Below, piece by piece: positions 5,582 through 11,074 of a stretch of DNA of 11,074 bases. The DNA is from an uncultured Coriobacteriales bacterium (GTDB taxonomy: Bacteria; Actinomycetota; Coriobacteriia; Coriobacteriales; UMGS124), in contig CABQHM010000082.1 in NCBI GenBank assembly GCA_902464015.1, positions 1-11,074 on the forward strand, given 5' to 3'. The notes beneath the pieces are model-generated. The model searched no databases and was not told where the DNA came from. It saw only the letters and a list, made by a program, of their open reading frames with translations. Each line of letters opens with the position of its first letter. Position 1 is the stretch's first letter. The translations under genes and the position numbers were made by a program.

Positions 5582-7129
5582 ATGGACCTTCAGCTTAGCC
5601 GCCGCAATTTCCTGCTCAGCTCTGCTGCCCTGGGCACCCTGGCCGCCTTCGGTGGCGTCAACGTCGCCAACGCCGACCCGGTCGAGAAAATCGTCATCGG
5701 CCGCGCCGTCGACTCCGATGACCTCGACCCCGTCACCTGCACGGGCAACCAAAACATCTTCATCTTCAACCTCATCCTCGACGGCCTGTTGAAGAGCTCC
5801 GACGACGGCTCCGCCATCGAGCCCTGCCTGGCCACCGACATGCCCGAAATCTCCGAAGACGGCAAGACCTACACCTTCCACGTGCAGGAGGGCCTGCTCT
5901 TCTCCGACGGCTCCCCCGTCACCGCCGAGGACTGGGAGTGGACCTTCACCCGCGCCATCGAGAGCGAGGACTCCAGCTGGCACATGTGCGTCGAGAACCT
6001 CGACCACGTCGAGTGCCCCGATGACGCCACCGTCATCGTCTACACCAAGGAAGAGGCTGCCTCCACGCTGGCCAACCTCAGCATCTTCACCCTGGGCGTT
6101 CAGAGCAAGGCCTACTTCGACAAGGTCGGTGCCGACGAGTACCACAACGGCATCCTCGGCACCGGTGCCTACGCCGTCTCCGAGTGGAAGAAGGGCGAGT
6201 ACCTCACGCTTGAGGCCAACCCCAACTACCGCGTTGAGGGCAAGCCCCTCACCAAGACCGTCGAGTTCAAGATCGTCTCCGACGACGCGGCCCGCATCAT
6301 CCAGCTGCAGGGTGGCGACATCGACGCTGCCACCGACCTGTCCTTCTCCGGCTTGATGCAGCTCGAGGGCGACCCCAACATCAGCGTCGAGGCCGACCCC
6401 TCCACCATGGTGTACTGGCTGTCGCTGAACAGCAAGAGCGAGAAGCTCGCCGACCCCAAGGTGCGCGAGGCCCTGTACCTGGCAACCAACTCCCAGGAGT
6501 TCGTGGACACCATCACCTTCGGCTACGCCACGCCCGCCAGCTCCATCATCAACCCCACCTCTGAGTTCTACTATGCCTGCGACCAGCCTTCCGGCGACAT
6601 CGAGAAGGCAAAGGCCCTGCTCGCCGAGGCCGGCGTCGGCCCGTTCGAGCTCACCTTGCTGATGCGCGAAGGCAACGAGACCTATCAGCAGATCGGCATG
6701 ATCCTCATGAAGCAGTGGGCGCAGATCGGCGTCACCGTGAACTTCAACCAGATTGAGGCCACGGCCTACTCCGCCGCCCGCAAGGATCTTTCCAACTACG
6801 ACCTCATCATCTCCGGCTGGAACGACGACGTCACCGACCCCGCAGAGATGATGCAGTTCGTGTTCGACTACAGCGTCACCTGCGGCTACTACTCCGGCAT
6901 GGAGTTCGACGACGAGATGGAGCAGCTCAACGCCGCCGCCCTCATCGAGCTCGACGAGGAGAAGCGCAAGGACCTCTACGCCCAGATCCAGCAGAAGCTG
7001 CGCGAGCTGGCCATCTACGTGCCGCTCATGGTCACCCCTTGGTGCAACGCCATGAACAAGGCTGTCACCGGCTGGGTCCAGACCCCGCTTGGCAACTTCC
7101 GCTTCGAGGATCTTGCCCGCGAGGCCTAA
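5582..7129 (+). CDS. Peptide ABC importer solute-binding protein (family 5), Tat signal
   Basis: Extracytoplasmic substrate-binding protein of the DppA/OppA type (SBP_bac_5), 515 residues. The N-terminus LSRRNFLLSSAALG (5-18) is a twin-arginine signal with a hydrophobic stretch to about 25 and a likely signal peptidase I site after VANA (residue 31). No lipobox cysteine is present, so it is predicted to be exported folded and not lipid-anchored. The family signature YTFHVQEGLLFSDGSPVTAE spans about 97-116. The start at 5582 is chosen because AAAGGGAG lies seven bases upstream and the signal peptide begins there; the open frame upstream is spurious. It is first in the importer cluster and 209 bp ahead of the first permease, with hairpins between, which would allow more binding protein than transporter to be made. 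The substrate is probably short peptides, but nickel, opine or other peptide-like ligands cannot be excluded. Confidence 0.93.
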   Translation: MDLQLSRRNFLLSSAALGTLAAFGGVNVANADPVEKIVIGRAVDSDDLDPVTCTGNQNIFIFNLILDGLLKSSDDGSAIEPCLATDMPEISEDGKTYTFHVQEGLLFSDGSPVTAEDWEWTFTRAIESEDSSWHMCVENLDHVECPDDATVIVYTKEEAASTLANLSIFTLGVQSKAYFDKVGADEYHNGILGTGAYAVSEWKKGEYLTLEANPNYRVEGKPLTKTVEFKIVSDDAARIIQLQGGDIDAATDLSFSGLMQLEGDPNISVEADPSTMVYWLSLNSKSEKLADPKVREALYLATNSQEFVDTITFGYATPASSIINPTSEFYYACDQPSGDIEKAKALLAEAGVGPFELTLLMREGNETYQQIGMILMKQWAQIGVTVNFNQIEATAYSAARKDLSNYDLIISGWNDDVTDPAEMMQFVFDYSVTCGYYSGMEFDDEMEQLNAAALIELDEEKRKDLYAQIQQKLRELAIYVPLMVTPWCNAMNKAVTGWVQTPLGNFRFEDLAREA

Positions 7130-7191
7130 CTCTCACACGAGGGTTGAGCTTTACTGGGCGCGCGCCTAAGGCGTAACAACGCAAATATCTG

Positions 7192-7223
7192 GGGGCTGCG
7201 GTGGAAAAATCCATCGCGGCCCC
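7192..7223 (+). terminator. Stable stem-loop between binding protein and permease genes
   Basis: A 14-bp stem (7192-7205 with 7210-7223) closes an AAAA loop. All positions pair, two as G-U. Only ATTTGATG follows, so the T-run is poor. It may act as a weak terminator/attenuator, or as a 3' stabiliser of the binding-protein message, lowering permease expression relative to the binding protein. This arrangement is common in importer operons. Confidence 0.5.
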
Positions 7224-7279
7224 ATTTGATGTAATTGCAAGTAAAAAAGCGTGTATGCTTAGCGTTTCGTGTATGGAAG

Positions 7280-7310
7280 GTGTGCGCATATACAATTTAT
7301 GTTCGCACAC
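7280..7310 (+). promoter_or_regulatory. Inverted repeat around a -10-like element before the permease operon
   Basis: GTGTGCG (7280-7286) and CGCACAC (7304-7310) are perfect inverted repeats. The inner CATA (7287-7290) and TATG (7298-7301) also pair, leaving TT unpaired. The centre contains TATACAAT (7289-7296), a good -10 match with only a poor -35 (TTCGTG at 7266-7271). It could be an operator over an internal promoter, or an RNA hairpin just ahead of the ribosome binding site. Sequence alone does not decide. Confidence 0.4.
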
Positions 7311-7323
7311 AAGGAGAGAATAG

Positions 7324-7331
7324 AAAGGAGG
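7324..7331 (+). promoter_or_regulatory. Consensus ribosome binding site before a GTG start
   Basis: AAAGGAGG is a full anti-Shine-Dalgarno match, seven bases before the GTG at 7339, and it decides that start. It is stronger than the other sites in the window and may compensate for the GTG codon. Confidence 0.8.
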
Positions 7332-7338
7332 GGAAGGC

Positions 7339-8289
7339 GTGGAAACATTCCGTTACATCGTGAAACGTGTGTTGCAGATGATCCCCGTGCTCATCATTGC
7401 AATCATCGCGATATTTCTGCTTATGCGCCTTCTGCCTGGCGACGCGGCCCTCGCAACGCTAGGCGACAAGATCGACCCCAAGGTGTATGAGGCCCTCAAA
7501 GAGCAGATGGGCCTCAACGCATCGCTGTGGACGCAGTTCACCGTGTACGTGAGCAACCTCGTGCAGGGCGACCTGGGCTCGTCGACCATCTACAAGATGC
7601 CCGTCTCGCAGCTCATCGCCTCGCGCATGCAGGTGACCCTGTGCCTGGCCCTCACTGCCACGATCTTCACCGTCATCGTGGCACTGCCCCTGGGCTATAT
7701 GGCCGGCGTGAAGAAGGACAAGCTGCCCGACGTCCTTACGCGCATCTTCGCCCTGATCGGCCTGGCCGCCCCCTCGTTCTGGGTAGGCTTGGTGCTGCTC
7801 ATCGTCTTCGGCGTGAACCTGGGCATCTTCCCCACCTCCGGCTGGGGCAAGACGTGGCCCGAGCACTTTGAGGCGCTCATCCTTCCTGGCTTCACCCTGG
7901 CCTTCTCCTCCATCGCAGTCGTCATCCGCAACGTACGCAACAACGTCGTTGACGTGCGCAATGCCGACTACGTGGACTTCGGCCGCTCCAAGGGTCTCTC
8001 CAGCTGGGTGATTTCCACGGGCTACGTGCTTCGCAACGCCCTTATCCCCACGGCCACGCTGCTGTCGATGCGCATCATCGGCATGCTGTCCGGCTCGGTC
8101 ATCATCGAGAACATCTTCGGCCTGCCGGGCATCGGCGCCCTGCTCGTACAGTCGGTCACGGGCCGCGACTACGCCACCGTTCAGGCCTGCGTCATGGTGT
8201 TCGTCATCATCACGCTCATCGTAAACCTCGTCACCGACATCCTGTACTCGGTGCTCGACCATCGCATCAAGTTGGGAGATGAGAAATAA
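7339..8289 (+). CDS. Peptide ABC importer permease, DppB type
   Basis: Inner-membrane permease of the binding-protein-dependent transport family, 316 residues, a typical DppB/OppB length. The N-terminus (FRYIVKRVLQMIPVLIIAII) with a first membrane segment at about 13-30 and the LLPGD motif at 31-35 is classic for this subunit. Further segments lie at about 101-122, 135-157, 181-197, 243-260 and 281-302. The cytoplasmic coupling (EAA) loop is at about 208-238, NADYVDFGRSKGLSSWVI onward, and FGLPGIG at 260-266 is the family motif. Start is GTG, supported by the perfect AAAGGAGG and by alignment to the family. It pairs with the DppC-type subunit encoded next; the stop and the next start share one base (TAATG), implying coupled translation and equal amounts. 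Confidence 0.95.
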   Translation: METFRYIVKRVLQMIPVLIIAIIAIFLLMRLLPGDAALATLGDKIDPKVYEALKEQMGLNASLWTQFTVYVSNLVQGDLGSSTIYKMPVSQLIASRMQVTLCLALTATIFTVIVALPLGYMAGVKKDKLPDVLTRIFALIGLAAPSFWVGLVLLIVFGVNLGIFPTSGWGKTWPEHFEALILPGFTLAFSSIAVVIRNVRNNVVDVRNADYVDFGRSKGLSSWVISTGYVLRNALIPTATLLSMRIIGMLSGSVIIENIFGLPGIGALLVQSVTGRDYATVQACVMVFVIITLIVNLVTDILYSVLDHRIKLGDEK

Positions 8290-9164
8290 TGGCAGACACT
8301 GCAGCACTCGCTCCCAAGCGCACCAAGGTCAAGAAAATCCCGATTTGGCGCCGCAGCCCCAGCCTTGTCATCGGCGCCGTCATCGTGGCGCTGGCGTTTG
8401 TCGTGGCGGCCTTCCCCACGCTCTTCGCGCCAAACGCGGCCAAGCCCGTCACCGACCTCATGGACTTCACCGCCATGCTCCAGGCGCCCAGCGCCGAGCA
8501 CTGGTTCGGCACCGACAACTACGGCCGCGACATCTACACCATGGTCATCGCGGCCACGCGCCTGGACCTGCTCATCGGTTTGGGCTCGGTGGCCCTGCCC
8601 TTCGTGGTAGGCACGCTCCTGGGCCTTGTCTGCGGCTACTACGGCGGCAAGCTCGACACCATCATCATGCGCGTCCTCGACATCTTCGTGGCGTTCCCGT
8701 TCATGGTCCTGGCCATCGCCATCGTGGCCATCCTGGGCAACGGCGTCATGAACCTGCTCATCGCCATGTGGATCGTGAGCTGGCCTCCCTACACGCGTCT
8801 GGTGCGCTCCGAGGTCCTCATCGCCAAGAACTCCGAGTACGTGCAGGCAGCCAAGACCCTGGGCTACTCCGACGCGAAGATCATCTTCCGCCACATCCTG
8901 CCCAACGTCATCTCCAGCTCCGTGGTGTACGCGGCCTCCGACATCGTCATGTGCATCATGACCGCCGCCTCCATGAGCTTCCTGGGCCTGGGCGTGGACG
9001 CCGCCACCCTTGAGTGGGGCTCCATCATCTCCAGCGGCAAGAGCTACCTGCTCGGCGGCTATTGGTGGATTTCCTCCATGCCCGGCATCGTCATGGCGAT
9101 CGTTGGCCTTGGCTTCTCGCTCTTCGGCGACGGCCTCAACGACCTGCTCAGGACCAAGGACTAG
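8289..9164 (+). CDS. Peptide ABC importer permease, DppC type
   Basis: Second membrane subunit, 291 residues. A basic cytoplasmic tail (about 10-22) precedes the first membrane segment (about 25-47). WFGTDNYGRDIYTMVIAATR (72-91) is the DppC/OppC signature before the core permease domain. Further segments lie at about 98-118, 130-150, 152-166, 210-232 and 263-282. The coupling loop is at about 183-210 (EYVQAAKTLGYSDAKIIF and on). SFLGLGV at 230-236 and the C-terminal GDGLNDLLRTKD are typical. Translation starts in the overlap with the DppB-type gene and the next ATPase starts 15 bp after the stop, so this is one transcript. Confidence 0.95.
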   Translation: MADTAALAPKRTKVKKIPIWRRSPSLVIGAVIVALAFVVAAFPTLFAPNAAKPVTDLMDFTAMLQAPSAEHWFGTDNYGRDIYTMVIAATRLDLLIGLGSVALPFVVGTLLGLVCGYYGGKLDTIIMRVLDIFVAFPFMVLAIAIVAILGNGVMNLLIAMWIVSWPPYTRLVRSEVLIAKNSEYVQAAKTLGYSDAKIIFRHILPNVISSSVVYAASDIVMCIMTAASMSFLGLGVDAATLEWGSIISSGKSYLLGGYWWISSMPGIVMAIVGLGFSLFGDGLNDLLRTKD

Positions 9165-9179
9165 AAGGGGGCCTGAGAC

Positions 9180-10289
9180 ATGGCAAACATCCTCGAGGTC
9201 GACGACCTCTCAATGCACTACATAACGAAGAGCTCCACGGTGCGCGCCGTGGAGAAGGTCACGTTCTCCATCGCCGAAGGCGAGACATTCGGCCTGGTCG
9301 GCGAGTCGGGCTGTGGCAAGTCCACCACCGCCCGCTCGCTGGTGCGCCTGCTGCCCGAGGTGGGCAAGATCGTGGGCGGCTCGGTGCGCTACAAGGGCCA
9401 GGAGCTCACAACGATGAGCGACCGTGAGATTCGAGGACTTCGTGGCAAGGAGATCGGCATGATCTTCCAGGACCCGATGACCTCGCTCAACCCTGTCACC
9501 ACCGTGCGCAAGCAGTTCTTCGAGTCCCTCAAGCGCGAGGGCATGAGCAAGAAGGAGATGGAGGAGCGCGCCATCGAGCTGCTGCGCCTCGTGGGCATCC
9601 CCGAGCCGGCCAACCGTATGGGCAACTACGTCCATGAGATGTCGGGCGGCATGCGTCAGCGCGTGATGATTGCCATCGCCCTGGCAAGCCAGCCTCGCCT
9701 GCTGCTTGCCGACGAGCCCACCACTGCTCTCGACGTCACCATCCAGGACCAGATCATCTGCCTGCTCAACGACCTGCGCGAGAAGCTTGGCATGTCCATC
9801 CTGCTCGTGACGCACGACCTGGGCGTCGTGAACGAGATGTGCCACCACGTGGGCGTCATGTACGCCGGCCGCATCGTCGAGATCGCTGACACGCGCAACC
9901 TGCTGCACCACCCCAAGCACCCCTACACCGTGGGCCTCATCAACTCGCTGCCCGCCGAGAACGACACGCGCGCACGCCTGGAGCCCATCCACGGAGCGCC
10001 GCCGAACCTGGCACACGAGATTGTGGGCTGCGCCTTTGCGCCCCGGTGCCCCTTTGCTGACGAGATGTGCCGCACCAAGGCTCCCAACATGCAGACGCTT
10101 GTGGGCGGCCACCGCGTGCGTTGCCACCACGCCGACCCCTACGACCGCACCCGCGTGACCGATCAGGACCGCGACTTCGCCGAAGAGCTCATTGCTTCCG
10201 GTTCTGAGCAGGGCGTCAACGCCGACAAGGACGCGGCCGATGCCCTTACGCCCGACATCACGCCCAAGAAGAAGGGAGGCGTTGCATAA
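9180..10289 (+). CDS. Peptide ABC importer ATPase, DppD type
   Basis: Nucleotide-binding subunit that powers import, 369 residues. Motifs: Walker A GESGCGKST at 41-49, Q-loop Gln97 in IFQDPMTSLNP, ABC signature MSGGM at 154-158, Walker B LLLADEP at 174-180, D-loop TALD at 182-185, switch His212. The C-terminal oligopeptide/dipeptide domain carries Cys284, Cys290, Cys297 and Cys315 (C-x5-C-x6-C-x17-C), the set reported to hold a [4Fe-4S] cluster in DppD-like proteins. A charged tail of about 45 residues (325-369), rich in Asp and ending TPKKKGGVA, extends beyond the usual end of this subunit. The ATG at 9180 is preceded by AGAAGGGGG, 15 bp after the DppC-type stop. Its stop overlaps the start of the second ATPase by one base. 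Confidence 0.95.
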   Translation: MANILEVDDLSMHYITKSSTVRAVEKVTFSIAEGETFGLVGESGCGKSTTARSLVRLLPEVGKIVGGSVRYKGQELTTMSDREIRGLRGKEIGMIFQDPMTSLNPVTTVRKQFFESLKREGMSKKEMEERAIELLRLVGIPEPANRMGNYVHEMSGGMRQRVMIAIALASQPRLLLADEPTTALDVTIQDQIICLLNDLREKLGMSILLVTHDLGVVNEMCHHVGVMYAGRIVEIADTRNLLHHPKHPYTVGLINSLPAENDTRARLEPIHGAPPNLAHEIVGCAFAPRCPFADEMCRTKAPNMQTLVGGHRVRCHHADPYDRTRVTDQDRDFAEELIASGSEQGVNADKDAADALTPDITPKKKGGVA

Positions 10290-11074
10290 TGGCCGAAGAG
10301 ACGAAGGCTCCCAAGGCCGCCGCACAGGGCCAGCCCCTGCTTGAGGTGACCGACCTGTGCAAGAGCTTCCCCCTCAAGTACGGCGTGCTTGACGCCGTCA
10401 TGCGCAAGGAGCGCAAGCACCTCACCGCCGTGGACCACGTGTCGTTCTCCCTCAACGCAGGCGAGACGCTCGGCCTGGTGGGCGAGTCCGGCTGCGGCAA
10501 GTCCACGCTTGCCCGCACGGTCATCAACCTGTACAACCCCACGGGCGGCAAGGTCGTCTTTGCAGGCGTTGACTTCTCTCAGCTTTCCAAGCATGAGCTG
10601 CGCAACAGCTGCAAAGACATCCAGATGATCTTCCAGGACCCCTATTCCTCGCTCAACCCCCGCATGACCGTGCGCCAGGTGCTGCGCGAGGAGCTGCTGC
10701 ACCACAACATGTGCACCAAGGCCGAGGCCGACGCGCGCATCATCGAGCTGCTTGAGCTCGTGGGCCTCAGCGAGGACCAGGCCGACCGCCTGCCGAGCGC
10801 CTTCTCGGGCGGCCAGCGTCAGCGCATCGGCATCGCCCGCGCCCTGGCCGTGCAGCCCAAGCTCATCATCGCCGACGAGCCGGTTTCGGCACTCGACGTC
10901 TCCATCCAGGCGCAGATCATCAACCTGCTCTGCGACCTGCAGGAGAAGCTCGGCCTGTCGATCCTGTTCATCAGCCACGACCTGCGCGTGGTGCGCTACA
11001 TCTCCGACCGCGTGGCCGTGATGTACCTGGGCGCCATGGTGGAGACCGCCCCCACCGACACCCTGTACACCGCG
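10289..11074 (+). CDS. Peptide ABC importer ATPase, DppF/OppF type (cut by right edge)
   Basis: Second nucleotide-binding subunit; 262 codons are visible with no stop before the edge, against about 320-340 expected. Motifs: Walker A GESGCGKST at 65-73, Q-loop Gln116 in IFQDPYSSLNPR, signature FSGGQ at 172-176, Walker B LIIADEP at 192-198, D-loop SALD at 200-203, switch His230. The PYSSLNPRMTV stretch (118-128) and the spacer with KYGVLDAVMRKERKHLTAVD (30-49) are typical of the DppF/OppF subunit, which separates it from the DppD type upstream. The N-terminus has an Ala/Lys-rich lead of about 14 residues. Start ATG is within the TAATG overlap, with AAGGGAGG about 10 bases before. The C-terminal oligopeptide domain is outside the window. 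Confidence 0.95.
   Translation, partial: MAEETKAPKAAAQGQPLLEVTDLCKSFPLKYGVLDAVMRKERKHLTAVDHVSFSLNAGETLGLVGESGCGKSTLARTVINLYNPTGGKVVFAGVDFSQLSKHELRNSCKDIQMIFQDPYSSLNPRMTVRQVLREELLHHNMCTKAEADARIIELLELVGLSEDQADRLPSAFSGGQRQRIGIARALAVQPKLIIADEPVSALDVSIQAQIINLLCDLQEKLGLSILFISHDLRVVRYISDRVAVMYLGAMVETAPTDTLYTA

Noticed and set aside
7157..7166. Self-complementary GGCGCGCGCC after the binding-protein stop
   Set aside because: Short, GC-only, and expected by chance in DNA of this composition.
7459..8894. Two long minus-strand open frames over the permease genes
   Set aside because: Asp/His/Gly/Glu-rich antisense translations of membrane proteins, typical GC-driven artefacts.
9210..10325. 371-codon minus-strand open frame across the DppD-type ATPase
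   Set aside because: Antisense shadow of an ATPase with all motifs intact; no plausible protein features or ribosome binding site.
1..11074. CRISPR arrays, insertion sequences, tRNA genes, toxin-antitoxin or phage genes
   Set aside because: No regularly spaced repeats, transposase-like frames, terminal repeats or tRNA-like folds were seen. Coding style is uniform across the window.

Overview
The window is GC-rich, densely coding bacterial DNA with strong G-rich ribosome binding sites and heavy use of C/G in third codon positions, which also creates long meaningless antisense reading frames. The gene set fits a high-GC, host-associated Actinobacterium, most likely a Coriobacteriia (Eggerthellaceae/Coriobacteriaceae-like gut anaerobe): oleate hydratase, a Tat-exported peptide-binding protein, a DppBCDF-type transporter and creatininase-family amidohydrolases. 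That placement is inference from gene content and style; no rRNA or other marker is present.

Left half (1-3872), all on the minus strand. Read in the direction of transcription: two tandem creatininase-family metal amidohydrolases (3872-3030, then 2950-2174), a YgjP/SprT-like zinc metallopeptidase (2158-1556) 15 bp behind them and probably co-transcribed, a TetR-family regulator with its own likely promoter (1335-775), and the N-terminal third of oleate hydratase ohyA (571 to the left edge). A perfect 10-3-10 palindrome (717-739) lies between the regulator and ohyA and is the best candidate operator.

Centre (3873-5422). A 287-bp divergent promoter region separates the creatininase genes from a plus-strand M42-family aminopeptidase (4160-5272). 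It carries a diverged direct repeat, one copy at each putative promoter. A strong Rho-independent terminator (5378-5422) closes the M42 unit.

Right half (5423-11074), all plus strand: a complete peptide-type ABC importer except for the end of its last ATPase. It comprises a Tat-signal family 5 solute-binding protein without a lipobox (5582-7129), permeases of the DppB type (7339-8289) and DppC type (8289-9164), a DppD-type ATPase with an Fe-S type cysteine set (9180-10289) and a DppF/OppF-type ATPase (10289 to the right edge). The binding-protein gene is separated from the rest by 209 bp. That gap holds a stable stem-loop, a second inverted repeat around a -10-like element, and a perfect Shine-Dalgarno before a GTG start. 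The B/C and D/F gene pairs overlap by one base (TAATG).

Possible working model (inference): the importer brings in peptides or peptide-like amides, the M42 aminopeptidase trims them, and the creatininase-like enzymes open cyclic or C-terminal amide bonds. Oleate hydratase with its TetR regulator is a separate fatty-acid detoxification unit. Nothing here is clearly a new class of system. The most notable points are the paired creatininase paralogues facing a peptidase and peptide importer, the TetR/ohyA palindrome, and the unanchored Tat-type binding protein.
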